DNA of 64,000 nt from CAMTWZ01 sp041749075 (lineage in GTDB: Bacteria; Bacteroidota; Rhodothermia; Balneolales; HLUCCA01). Positions 1-9,232 of the stretch are shown piece after piece. The translations under genes and the position numbers were made by a program. The stretch covers positions 43,657-107,656 of the forward strand of contig JBGTBY010000024.1 in NCBI GenBank assembly GCA_041749075.1. Reading direction: 5' to 3'. Position 1 is the stretch's first letter; every line of letters begins with the position of its first letter. The notes beneath the pieces are model-generated. The model did no database searches and had not been told where the DNA came from. It was given only the letters and a program-made list of their open reading frames with translations.

Positions 1-599
1 TTCCGAAATATGAAAAAGTATTGACCGCAGACGACGGAAAGCGTGTCTTTGAACGCATACGAAATTACTCCCAGCTCCCATTCAGTGCCTTTGTCTTCAA
101 TTTCGTGGATACGTTGGTGCATTCCCGTTCTGACTCGGATGTGTTGAAGGAAATCGCGCCGGATGTGGCCGCTTTCCGCGGACTCACCAAAACGTGGTTC
201 GACCACTCGTATCTGCTGCAGATTTTCAAAACCTTGGCCAAAGAAGATGTGACCGTGATTGTGACGACGGATCATGGTGCCGTCCGAGCGTTACGCGACA
301 CAAAAGTCCATGGTGACCGCGACACGAGCACCAGTCTACGATACAAGTATGGTCGCATGTTGAAAGCCGATCGGGATAGTGCCATTTTCGTGAAAGATCC
401 GGCGGCGTTCAAACTTCCCCGAGGCGGTGCGGCATACAATTACATTTTCGCGTTGGAAGATTACTATTTCGTGTATCCGACGAACTATCATAAATATCAA
501 AACAAGTACATGGACACCTTCCAGCATGGAGGCGCTTCCATGGAAGAAATGATATTGCCAATCGCCACGCTTACACCGAAGGGCCGGTCGGACGCATGA
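1..599 (+). CDS. porX: PorX C-terminal part (response regulator/PglZ phosphatase), truncated by window edge
   Basis: The frame is open from the first bases, so the start and the receiver domain lie outside the window. The visible part is the C-terminal half of a PglZ/alkaline-phosphatase-like domain: the metal-site signature TTDHG, then HGDRDTSTSLRYKYGR, and an end with FQHGGASMEEMILP. This pattern is typical of PorX, the response regulator with a phosphatase domain that acts with the PorY kinase to control type IX secretion. The gene overlaps tsaE by four bases (ATGA), and PorX-TsaE adjacency is common in Bacteroidota. Other PglZ proteins are the main alternative. The T9SS cargo and PorQ nearby favour PorX. 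Confidence 0.85.
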   Translation, partial: PKYEKVLTADDGKRVFERIRNYSQLPFSAFVFNFVDTLVHSRSDSDVLKEIAPDVAAFRGLTKTWFDHSYLLQIFKTLAKEDVTVIVTTDHGAVRALRDTKVHGDRDTSTSLRYKYGRMLKADRDSAIFVKDPAAFKLPRGGAAYNYIFALEDYYFVYPTNYHKYQNKYMDTFQHGGASMEEMILPIATLTPKGRSDA

Positions 600-1012
600 C
601 ATCGGTGGAAACCCATAGCGAAGCGGAAACCATTTCTTTTGGAGAGAGATTCGCTGCGGATTTGTCCATTGGCGACATCGTTCTGTTATCCGGCGATCTC
701 GGTGCGGGAAAGACTCATTTCGTGAAGGGAGTCGCACGAGGTTTGGGTCACAACGAATCGCATGTGAATTCCCCCACATTCACCCTCATCCATGAATACA
801 AAAAAGGCCGCATCCCGATATATCATGTCGACGCGTATCGCTTGAAAGGCGAGCAGGAGGCTATCGAGATTGGATTGGAAGACATTTTGTATGGAGATGG
901 CATCACGCTTGTGGAATGGCCGGAAAGGATTAAAGGACTGTTACCAAATGGTTGTATTGAGGTCCGTATTGAGAAGACGGGAACGGAAACACGTCGATTT
1001 TCGTATTTTTGA
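596..1012 (+). CDS. tsaE: tRNA threonylcarbamoyladenosine biosynthesis ATPase TsaE
   Basis: TsaE is the P-loop ATPase subunit that, with TsaB and TsaD, makes t6A37 in ANN-decoding tRNAs. A Walker A motif (GDLGAGKT, residues 33-40) is followed by the family segments SPTFTLIHEY (59-68), YHVDAYRL (76-83) and LVEWPERI (about 104-111). The length of 138 residues is normal for the family. The ATG overlaps the stop of porX, so translation is probably coupled. Confidence 0.95.
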   Translation: MTSVETHSEAETISFGERFAADLSIGDIVLLSGDLGAGKTHFVKGVARGLGHNESHVNSPTFTLIHEYKKGRIPIYHVDAYRLKGEQEAIEIGLEDILYGDGITLVEWPERIKGLLPNGCIEVRIEKTGTETRRFSYF

Positions 1013-1020
1013 GACCTCTC

Positions 1021-1308
1021 ATGAGTATCATCGAAAAGAAAAAAACCTCCTACCGGACAGACCGTTTGCCTGTGATCATGCCGTATCACTGGCGGTCGAA
1101 CAATGCGCTCGTGCCGGGTGATTTGGTATACTATGGTCCATGTCCCGAGTATTACGGCGTGGGAGTGATTCAGAGAGTGGTTGAGCATATATGCATCGTG
1201 GATTTTCGAGGCACCGGTGAAACGGGCTTGCATAAGGACGCATTGGAGAAGAAATACCTCATTCCAATACACAAATTAGGGTTGTCGCATCTGCTGAAAG
1301 AGGTGTAG
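1021..1308 (+). CDS. Small DUF3553-like protein
   Basis: A 95-residue soluble protein. I place the start at the ATG at 1021 rather than the TTG at 1009, which would overlap the end of tsaE. The central stretch (PGDLVYYGPCPEYYGVGVIQ, then a VDFRGTGE segment) resembles the short DUF3553 domain, a small SH3-like beta-barrel pattern of unknown role. There is no signal peptide or membrane segment. It lies 8 bases after tsaE and is probably co-transcribed with porX-tsaE. The family assignment comes from pattern memory and is moderate. The function is unknown. Confidence 0.6.
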   Translation: MSIIEKKKTSYRTDRLPVIMPYHWRSNNALVPGDLVYYGPCPEYYGVGVIQRVVEHICIVDFRGTGETGLHKDALEKKYLIPIHKLGLSHLLKEV

Positions 1309-1340
1309 GAACCTTTCTCGTTGTAGTAAGTTTGATGATT

Positions 1341-1369
1341 TTGTTCAATAGCATTTTTGTCTATCATTG
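1341..1369 (+). promoter_or_regulatory. Possible Bacteroidota-type promoter for the beta-helix/dockerin gene
   Basis: A TTG at 1341-1343 is followed after 18 bases by TATCATTG at 1362-1369. This is close to the Bacteroidota -33 TTG / -7 TAnnTTTG pattern. It lies about 40 bases before the ATG at 1407 in the 98-base gap after the preceding operon. It was recognised by eye only. Confidence 0.3.
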
Positions 1370-1406
1370 CACTTAAGTAACCAATCAGGTCCAGTCACCC
1401 ACGTCC

Positions 1407-4400
1407 ATGAAACGAAGCACCATCCTCGGAGCCATTGCGCTCCTATGGGCCGCTGCTGCTCCAGCCGCTGCCCAAACCACGGTCTCTACTGACATCACCA
1501 CCTCAACCACTTGGACCACTTCTGGTAGTCCATATGAGGTAACAACCAATATCCGCGTCCTTTCTGGCGCCACACTCACCATCGAACCCGGTGTGGTTGT
1601 GAAAATGGGAGCCGGGAGATCCTTGCTGATTGAAGGAACCCTTATCGCGGATGGTACCGATATCGACCGCATCACATTTACATCAGCCGCCGGAACTCCT
1701 GCGGCCGGTGATTGGAACGCCGTCGAATTCCGAAACACATCCAACACCGGTTCGGTCTTTGACCATGTGCTGATCGAGTATGGAGGTGGGCCATCTCGCG
1801 ACGCGATGTTGTACTACACAACCGGTGCGTTCGCAGTGGCTGTCACAAACAGCGAATTTCGGTTTAGCGCGAAGCATGGTCTCAATTTGCGCGCATCGAA
1901 TGTGTTGGTTGAGGATTCGCATTTCCACGACAACGTTGGTTTCGGGGTCTTCTCAGATTTAAGTTTGAATTATACCGTGCGCGATAACGTGTTCGAAGAC
2001 AATGCGGAAGGTGGCATCCGCGTTCCGGTGAATGCCGCGCCGACAATCATGGGAAATACCATCACGGGCAGTGTTTTAGGCGTTTTTGTAGACAATGGTG
2101 GCACGCCATCGATCACGGGTAACACGATACAGGGCAACCAAATCGGGATTCGATTCCGGGATATCGGTGGATCGCAACCCAACATTCAAGGCAACACGAT
2201 TTCCGGAAACAGTCAACTCGGATTTCAGATGGTGGGTATCAATGGAACCGTGCGTGTGCGATTCAATTATTGGGGCTCCAACCTTGGACCGTACCATCCA
2301 TCGCTGAACCCAACGGGTGCGGGCGATCCTGTCAGCGACCGTGTGGATTTCATCCCATGGACCACCACATCCGGCACCTTGCCCATTAAAAACGTGGCCG
2401 GGAGTTTGAGCGGCGTGCGCACGTGGTCTGCCGACACCGTATATGTGGTTACCGCCTCCGTCACGATCCCGAACGGAAGTTCACTGACACTGGAACCCGG
2501 AACCATCGTGAAATTCGCTACCGGCCAAAGCATGACCATCAGTGGCTTGATGAGCGCGATTGGTACCCCCGACGCCTATGTGGTCTTCACCTCCTTGCGA
2601 GACGACACCTTTGGTGGCGATTCGAATGGCGACGGAGAAGCCACGGTACCCGCACCAGGCAACTGGAGCAACTTGTTCATTTCGTCACCCGGTGCATCGG
2701 TGGGATCCACTCTTCGTTACGCGGTAGTGCGTTTCGGCAGCAATCAAGCTTTATATCTGAATGGAAGACTATCGGATGACCGACTCTCGCACGTGTTTGC
2801 CACCAACCATTCTGGAGCGGGTGTTCTGCATGCGAATAACCGCCCACTCACAGTCCACCGAAGTGTGATCGGAGCCAATAGCGGATATGGATTGCATCAT
2901 TCCAACAGTTCCAACGCACCTTTGGTGATCGACAGCTCGGCAGTGGATGGAAACGGTACGAATGGGATTTTTGGTTCGGGGAACTTCGTGCTTACCATCA
3001 AAAACTCCCAGTTCCGCCAGAACGGAACCCATGGATTTCATTGGGTGAATGGCAAGTTAGACACTCTTATGAACTCGGTTTTCGAGTTCAATAGTCAGGT
3101 TGGTGCCTTTTTGGATAATGCCAACAGTCCACATCACATCGTTGGAAACTCCTTCTCACAAAATGGTGCACAAGGGTTTGCCTTGTTCAACAACAATGCC
3201 GAATTCCATCAGATTCGAATTGAAAACAACACGTTCAATAACAACGGTGCGGAAGGCCTTCTAAGCTCACGGGCGTTGGTGTTGAACAACACGTTTCACC
3301 AAAACCAATATGCTCTTGGAACCTGGTATCGAGTTGGATTGCGGTTCAAGGAAGGCGCAGGCAACGACACAAATAGTCTCACCGCGAATGCGGCGAACAA
3401 TATCGTCACACTGAGATCCTCGTCCATTTCAGATACGTTGGCGAACCGCTTTCCTTTGGCGGTGACGAGCAAGAGTTACCTTGTGCTCACTTCACCCAAC
3501 TTAAGTACCAATGCAACCTTGGTGATTGAACCGGGTGTGAATCTGAAGTTTGGATCAGGTCAATCGCTGGGAATGAACGGAAACAACGCCCGCATCATCG
3601 CGATGGGTACAGAAGAAAATCCCATCACCTTCACGTCGTATCGAGACAACTCGGCGGGTGGAAAAACCCATGCGGCCAGCGACACGACTACTGCAAGACG
3701 AGGCGATTGGTACGGGATTTCCATCAACAACAGCCCGAATTCACGTTTTGACCATGCCCATTTTCGTTTCGCTGGTCGGGCGATGGATGTGAACAACACA
3801 GTGGCCAATATGCCTTATCGCAATCTGGAGATCCGCGAAATGACCAGCTTCGGAGTTGTGGCACCGAGCTCGACATTCCGCTTGGAAGACAGCCACATCC
3901 GCGGAATCGGATCCTATGGTATTTATGCGCACAGCAGCTCAGACGTTACCGTCCGCACATCGGTGTTTGAATACAATGGCACGGCTCTGTATGCCGGTTC
4001 CTCTGCCGCCTTCAGGGAAGTGAGCAACAGTGAAATCCGTTTCAATGGCACGGGTGTGCAGGTCGATGGTGGCACCATCCCGCAAACGTATTCGGGAAAC
4101 CTTATTCAACACAACTCCTCCCATGGAATTGTGAACAATTCCACCGTATCCCTGACGAACCTAACCTATGTTGGAAACCAAGTTTTAGACAACGGAGGGG
4201 AAGGAATCTTGACCAGCCGCTCGACATTCATCGACAACACATTTGCCCGCAACCGCCACGGCATCGGCTATTGGAACCGCTTGGGTTACAAATTCACCGA
4301 CAATAACGGTGTGGATGGAAATATTTTCAATGCGAACGTCTACAACCAAGCATTGGCATTGCACGCGTTTGACCTTCGCGACACGCTCACAACGAACATG

Positions 4401-6932
4401 CCGGTCGCCATTTCTCAACCCGTCTATCATGTGATGAACCATGGCGGTACCACTGTGTCGACGAACGCCCAATTCACGGTGAATCCCGGCGTGCACATCA
4501 AGTTTTTCCCTGGTCAATTTCTGGCCGTGCAGGGCACCTTATATGCCGTGGGTACAGATGCCGATCCCATCACATTCACCAGCTACCGCGACCATTCGGC
4601 GGGTGGCAAAACCAATTTGGCAGCCGATACGGTTTCTGCCAAAGCCGGCGACTGGGGTTATATCTACCTGAACAACAATAACGCTCGGAATTCACGCATC
4701 GCCCATGCGCGTCTTGCGTTTGGCCAAAGCGCGATTCGATTCTACAATGTGACGGATTCGGTATACTCGAACCTTCATATCCACGATCACAGTGTATGGG
4801 GAATTGAAGTCTACAACCGGTTGATATTGGAAGACAGTCGTATCGTTCGATCCGGCAACTTTGCGATTTATGCACCCGCTGCCGAATCCGACGTGACGGT
4901 ACGACGCACGGAAATTGCACATCACTCCAACCATGGATTGTACAGCAACACGGCAACAGGTGGATTCCGTGAGATCTCCGAATCCCACATCCATCATAAC
5001 ACCACTGGCATCCATCAAGATTTCACAACCATACCATCTTCGTACGTGTTCAACACCATCGAGCTGAACCGGGCGCATGGAATCTGGCACAATGCCAAGA
5101 ATGACGCGGCCGATACGCTGCTCATCGTAGGAAACTCGTTGATTCGCAATAACGCAGTGGCCGGCTTGGTCACATCTCGTGCGTACGTAACCAACGACAG
5201 CATTTATGGAAATGCGTTCTCGATTGGTCATACCGGGCAACTCTCAAAAGGCGGTACGATAAATGAGAATGGGAATTACTACCTCGACAATGTGATTGAA
5301 GGCAACACATTTGGTGATATCCATTACCTTGATGGGGCATTGGCTGGAATCTTGGGCGGCACGTATTCGATCGATACGGAACGACCTGTGTACTATACTC
5401 CGAATGCCCTCCGCGTGAATAGTGCCGATTCCCTGATCGTACGTGCGGGCTCCATCCTCAAATTCAATGGTGGACATCTGCAATCCGACGGTCGGATCAG
5501 CGTTCGAGGTACCGCAAACCGAAAAGTGGTCTTCACCTCATGGCGCGACGACACGTATGGCGGCGATTCCAACCAGGATTCCACCAATACGGCGCCAGCA
5601 CCAGGCAACTGGACCTACCTGTACCTCAACGGCACCCAGAACAACCAGAGCACCATCCGTCACGCCATCGTGAGGTATGCCTCGTACGGTTTCTTCACGC
5701 AAAACAATACAGCGCAGGTTGATTCTTCCGCATTCTCGAATTCGACCTATGGGATGTACATCATTTCGGGTTCGCCGGTCATTCGTGGGAACGACATCCA
5801 TTCCAGCTCCATCGGTATCTACGCCAGCGGGTATGGCGGTGGAACCGTCATCAATCTGAATAACATTTGGAACAACGGGGACGGCCTGCACAATGCGTCC
5901 AACCTAACCCTGAACGCGATAAATAATTTTTGGGGCAGTGAGACGGGACCATTGGTGAACAACGGTCCGGACCTGAACCCGGGCGGCCAAGGCAACCGAA
6001 TCAATGTGGCGACCGGCATCGTGAACTACCGACCTTTCTTGGTGGCGCGAACTGGCATTCAGATTGGGGATGTGACCCAGAACGGAACCATATCCGCGTA
6101 CGACGGCTCTATCGTACTGCAATCATTGGTGGATCTTGTGACCCTTACCCCCGCGCAACAAGCCGCAGCCGATGTGACCGGAGACGGCACCATTTCCGCT
6201 GTCGATGCATCCTATATTCTTCAATATGTAGTGGGACGCATCACCGGCTTCCCGGGCTTGGGCAAAATCCCGGCTTCCGATCTCGCCTCCGCATTCCGCT
6301 ATGATGCCGTTGAAGCTGGTGGTGTGGTGGATGTGCGCATCAAACTCGAAAGCCAGATCGGCATCCTCGGTACCGAGTTGCACTTGGCTTACCCGGCTGA
6401 GCTGATCAGTGGAGTTGAGGTGCTCGCAGCCGAGGCATCCGCCGAATGGTCTACCCAGCGCAACGATCGCGACGGCGTGCTGAAGCTAGCCTACGCAGGC
6501 ACGGTTGCCGTCAATGATGGAGACCTCATCCATCTACGCTTCACACTGAATGATGGCGTTTCGGGCGTGGCGCGTTTGCTTCAGCCCCAACGCTTCAAGC
6601 TGAACGAGACCGACCTCACCGAAGCTCTCGGCGCAGAAGTGACCTCCATCGGGGATGAGACCCGCGCGCTCGAATTCGCCTTGGAACCCAACTTCCCGAA
6701 TCCGTTCAACCCGACCACTCAAATCGGCTTTTCTTTGGCTGAAGCCGGCCGTGTCCGATTGACGGTGTATGACGTTCTCGGACGTGAAGTGGCCGTGCTG
6801 CTGGATGACAATCGTCCAGCCGGTCGATTCCAAGTCTCATTTGATGCATCGGGATTCAATAGCGGGATGTATCTATACCGACTGCAGTCAGGCAACCAGG
6901 TTCGTACTGGGAAAATGACCCTCTTGAAGTGA
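1407..6932 (+). CDS. Giant secreted right-handed beta-helix protein with dockerin-like, cohesin-like and T9SS sorting domains
   Basis: A 1841-residue secreted protein. A cleavable signal peptide ends near residue 23 (AAAAPAAAQ). Five beta-helix modules each begin with a conserved block of the type (I/V)EPGxxxKFxxGQ followed by GTxxxPITFTS (module starts near residues 50, 352, 699, 1016 and 1337). N-rich parallel-beta-helix coils lie between them. Near 1552-1617 are two calcium loops (DVTQNGTISAYD and DVTGDGTISAVD) typical of type I dockerins. A cohesin-like beta domain follows at about 1625-1745. The end (NFPNPFNPTTQI...VYDVLGREVAVL...KMTLLK) is a T9SS type A sorting domain. The protein is probably exported by T9SS and surface-attached. 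Beta-helix folds often bind or cleave polysaccharide, but no catalytic residues can be assigned. The gene is followed 11 bases later by another cargo gene. Confidence 0.85.
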   Translation: MKRSTILGAIALLWAAAAPAAAQTTVSTDITTSTTWTTSGSPYEVTTNIRVLSGATLTIEPGVVVKMGAGRSLLIEGTLIADGTDIDRITFTSAAGTPAAGDWNAVEFRNTSNTGSVFDHVLIEYGGGPSRDAMLYYTTGAFAVAVTNSEFRFSAKHGLNLRASNVLVEDSHFHDNVGFGVFSDLSLNYTVRDNVFEDNAEGGIRVPVNAAPTIMGNTITGSVLGVFVDNGGTPSITGNTIQGNQIGIRFRDIGGSQPNIQGNTISGNSQLGFQMVGINGTVRVRFNYWGSNLGPYHPSLNPTGAGDPVSDRVDFIPWTTTSGTLPIKNVAGSLSGVRTWSADTVYVVTASVTIPNGSSLTLEPGTIVKFATGQSMTISGLMSAIGTPDAYVVFTSLRDDTFGGDSNGDGEATVPAPGNWSNLFISSPGASVGSTLRYAVVRFGSNQALYLNGRLSDDRLSHVFATNHSGAGVLHANNRPLTVHRSVIGANSGYGLHHSNSSNAPLVIDSSAVDGNGTNGIFGSGNFVLTIKNSQFRQNGTHGFHWVNGKLDTLMNSVFEFNSQVGAFLDNANSPHHIVGNSFSQNGAQGFALFNNNAEFHQIRIENNTFNNNGAEGLLSSRALVLNNTFHQNQYALGTWYRVGLRFKEGAGNDTNSLTANAANNIVTLRSSSISDTLANRFPLAVTSKSYLVLTSPNLSTNATLVIEPGVNLKFGSGQSLGMNGNNARIIAMGTEENPITFTSYRDNSAGGKTHAASDTTTARRGDWYGISINNSPNSRFDHAHFRFAGRAMDVNNTVANMPYRNLEIREMTSFGVVAPSSTFRLEDSHIRGIGSYGIYAHSSSDVTVRTSVFEYNGTALYAGSSAAFREVSNSEIRFNGTGVQVDGGTIPQTYSGNLIQHNSSHGIVNNSTVSLTNLTYVGNQVLDNGGEGILTSRSTFIDNTFARNRHGIGYWNRLGYKFTDNNGVDGNIFNANVYNQALALHAFDLRDTLTTNMPVAISQPVYHVMNHGGTTVSTNAQFTVNPGVHIKFFPGQFLAVQGTLYAVGTDADPITFTSYRDHSAGGKTNLAADTVSAKAGDWGYIYLNNNNARNSRIAHARLAFGQSAIRFYNVTDSVYSNLHIHDHSVWGIEVYNRLILEDSRIVRSGNFAIYAPAAESDVTVRRTEIAHHSNHGLYSNTATGGFREISESHIHHNTTGIHQDFTTIPSSYVFNTIELNRAHGIWHNAKNDAADTLLIVGNSLIRNNAVAGLVTSRAYVTNDSIYGNAFSIGHTGQLSKGGTINENGNYYLDNVIEGNTFGDIHYLDGALAGILGGTYSIDTERPVYYTPNALRVNSADSLIVRAGSILKFNGGHLQSDGRISVRGTANRKVVFTSWRDDTYGGDSNQDSTNTAPAPGNWTYLYLNGTQNNQSTIRHAIVRYASYGFFTQNNTAQVDSSAFSNSTYGMYIISGSPVIRGNDIHSSSIGIYASGYGGGTVINLNNIWNNGDGLHNASNLTLNAINNFWGSETGPLVNNGPDLNPGGQGNRINVATGIVNYRPFLVARTGIQIGDVTQNGTISAYDGSIVLQSLVDLVTLTPAQQAAADVTGDGTISAVDASYILQYVVGRITGFPGLGKIPASDLASAFRYDAVEAGGVVDVRIKLESQIGILGTELHLAYPAELISGVEVLAAEASAEWSTQRNDRDGVLKLAYAGTVAVNDGDLIHLRFTLNDGVSGVARLLQPQRFKLNETDLTEALGAEVTSIGDETRALEFALEPNFPNPFNPTTQIGFSLAEAGRVRLTVYDVLGREVAVLLDDNRPAGRFQVSFDASGFNSGMYLYRLQSGNQVRTGKMTLLK

Positions 6933-6943
6933 GGATCCACCTT

Positions 6944-9232
6944 ATGAAGCGGATCTTCCTCCTACTCACGCTAGCCCTCACGGCAGCGGGAACCGGTTTC
7001 GCCCAAACCCGGACGGTGTCCATACCGGACACCACCGGCATACCGGGTACGGTTCTCCGACTGCCGGTTAGTGTGGCCGGCATCATCGCCTCGGATGGGG
7101 TGACATCCTCCCAATTCATCTTCACATTTCCTGATTCGCAGTTCGAATGGGTCGGGGTATCCCTTCAAGGCAGCCTGCTCGAAGAAACCGGATCTGTGCA
7201 ATCCAATGCCCAGCTTAAGCGGGTAGCTCTTGCTTCGACCGATTCCATATCGAGCAATGGTGTCCTCTTCTATTTGGATTTGCGTGTGAAACAACATGCA
7301 AGCAGATACAGCACATTTGCGATCACTTTCGCATCCGCCCAATTGAATGAGGGTGTTCCGACCCTCACGACCGATAATGGATCCATCCGGGTTAAGGGAA
7401 TGTCCTTGCAACCGGGGTTTGTGAACAACCTCCTGCTCACAGACACTTTGGCTCTTTCACTCACCGGCGATGGTCAAGCGCCATACGGTTGGTCCGTCAG
7501 CAATAACTCCATCGCCACCATCGATGCGAATGGTGTGCTACGTCCGCAAGCCCTCGGATTCGTTCGTGTGTTAGTCACCGACTCACAAGGTCTGCGTGAT
7601 TCCACCAATATGATCCGGATTCAACCTGCGGCATTGGCAAATCTGACCATCAGCATGCCAGACACGACCACGCGTCAAACCCGCATGTTGCGGATGCCGG
7701 TTCGAACCACCGATCTCACCGGCATCGGAGCCACATCCTTCGAAACGGTTGTGACCTATCCAACCAATGCGTTCACCTATCTCGGACTCGACACTGTTGG
7801 AACGAACATCGGAGGCGGACCTTTGCCAGTGGTCCATCAAACGACCAACCAAATCCGTATCGCATATGCCTCGGACACGCCCTTATCCGGCTCAGGAGAC
7901 TTGTTCGCCATTCGATTCCAGGTATCGCCAACGTACCAAGGTGGGGCCACCATCAGCTTTAGCGAAGCGCGGTTTAATGAAGATCTGATTCCCGCTCTCG
8001 ATAACAGTTCGGTCAATATACTTGCCTCGCCAACCATCATTATTTCACCAGATCCTTTGCATACCACTCCCGGTCGGTCGATTGACATCGCTGTCTCGGG
8101 TGGAACCCCTCCCTACACGTTTAAAGTGGAGACTCCTGGTATCGTGACAATATCAAACGGCAGGCTTACAGGTATCGCTCCTGGAATCACCCGTATAAGT
8201 GTAGGAGATGATGCGGATTATGAGTCTTCTTGGGCAAGAGTGCAAGTGTTCAACATCGAAGCGCGGATTCCCGACACGACCGTGGTTTTTCCAGATACCA
8301 TGCGATTACCGATCCGTGTCGAACCATTGAACGGACTCGGTATCCAATCCATCGAAGCCATCGTTCGATACGATACCACCTTGTTCCAATGGCTTGGGGT
8401 GCAACCAACGACGATGACCGAAGGGATGACCATCGAATCCGAACGCATCGGCTCCGATATCAAAGTGGCCTTTGCCGGCACTCACGATTTGTCAGGAGAG
8501 GGTGATGTGATTCTACTTTCCTTCATTCCTCGTTCCCAAATCGGAAATATGGTTCGGATGCCGGTTAGCTTGATCCGATTTCGGTTCAACGAAGCCTCGG
8601 ATTCGACGGCCACCGCTCAGTTGTTCAACGGCGGCATCACAAATGATTGGGGGTACACCGCACCTGGCGTGCCAATCGCTCTGACTGCTGAGCCCGAACC
8701 TGGAACGGCAATCGTCATTCGACTCAATTGGATGGCTCCCGATGATGATGGTGGTCAACCGGTCACCGATTACAGTATCGAATATCGAGAAACAGGTAGC
8801 GGCTCATGGCTGTCGTTTGCAGATGGGGTTTCATCCACAACCACAGCGTTGGTCACCGGGTTATCGGATGGAACGTACGATTTCCGTGTCGCGGCTCGTA
8901 ATGCGATCGGGTTGGGAGGTTACACCACTCCCGTATCAGCCACGGATATTCAAATAATGGATGCGCCACTTGAAACCGACTTACTAGGCAATTTCCCCAA
9001 TCCATTCAACCCATCTACGGTGATCCGATATCAGTTGTCGGTTTCCGGTAACGTGCGTTTAGCGGTATACGATGTACTCGGTCGTCAAGTCGCCGTGCTG
9101 GCCGATGGCAACGTTCCAGCCGGGTCGCACCAAATTAGATTCGATGCGGCGAACTTGGCCAGCGGCGTGTATGTCTACCGGCTCGAAGCAGGTGGACGCG
9201 TGTTTACGAGAACGCTTTTGCTCGTGAAATAA
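6944..9232 (+). CDS. Secreted multi-cohesin-like protein with FN3 and T9SS sorting domain
   Basis: The chosen start is the ATG at 6944, which gives a clean signal peptide (MKRIFLLLTLALTAAG...FAQ). An upstream in-frame GTG lies inside the end of the preceding gene. Three cohesin-like modules share a start pattern of (V/M/R)(S/P)(I/M)PDTT... followed by LR(L/M)PV and repeated AYASDTPLSG/ FNE segments (about residues 23-150, 232-360, 440-560). A Big_2-like module lies at about 155-225 (NSIATIDANGVLRPQ). An FN3 domain lies at about 570-660 (PDDDGGQPVTDYSIEYRE, then RVAARNAIG). The C-terminus (NFPNPFNPSTVI ... VYDVLGRQVAVL ... TLLLVK) is a T9SS type A sorting domain. The gene sits 11 bases after the dockerin-bearing gene, so the two products may meet on the cell surface. 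Confidence 0.82.
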   Translation: MKRIFLLLTLALTAAGTGFAQTRTVSIPDTTGIPGTVLRLPVSVAGIIASDGVTSSQFIFTFPDSQFEWVGVSLQGSLLEETGSVQSNAQLKRVALASTDSISSNGVLFYLDLRVKQHASRYSTFAITFASAQLNEGVPTLTTDNGSIRVKGMSLQPGFVNNLLLTDTLALSLTGDGQAPYGWSVSNNSIATIDANGVLRPQALGFVRVLVTDSQGLRDSTNMIRIQPAALANLTISMPDTTTRQTRMLRMPVRTTDLTGIGATSFETVVTYPTNAFTYLGLDTVGTNIGGGPLPVVHQTTNQIRIAYASDTPLSGSGDLFAIRFQVSPTYQGGATISFSEARFNEDLIPALDNSSVNILASPTIIISPDPLHTTPGRSIDIAVSGGTPPYTFKVETPGIVTISNGRLTGIAPGITRISVGDDADYESSWARVQVFNIEARIPDTTVVFPDTMRLPIRVEPLNGLGIQSIEAIVRYDTTLFQWLGVQPTTMTEGMTIESERIGSDIKVAFAGTHDLSGEGDVILLSFIPRSQIGNMVRMPVSLIRFRFNEASDSTATAQLFNGGITNDWGYTAPGVPIALTAEPEPGTAIVIRLNWMAPDDDGGQPVTDYSIEYRETGSGSWLSFADGVSSTTTALVTGLSDGTYDFRVAARNAIGLGGYTTPVSATDIQIMDAPLETDLLGNFPNPFNPSTVIRYQLSVSGNVRLAVYDVLGRQVAVLADGNVPAGSHQIRFDAANLASGVYVYRLEAGGRVFTRTLLLVK

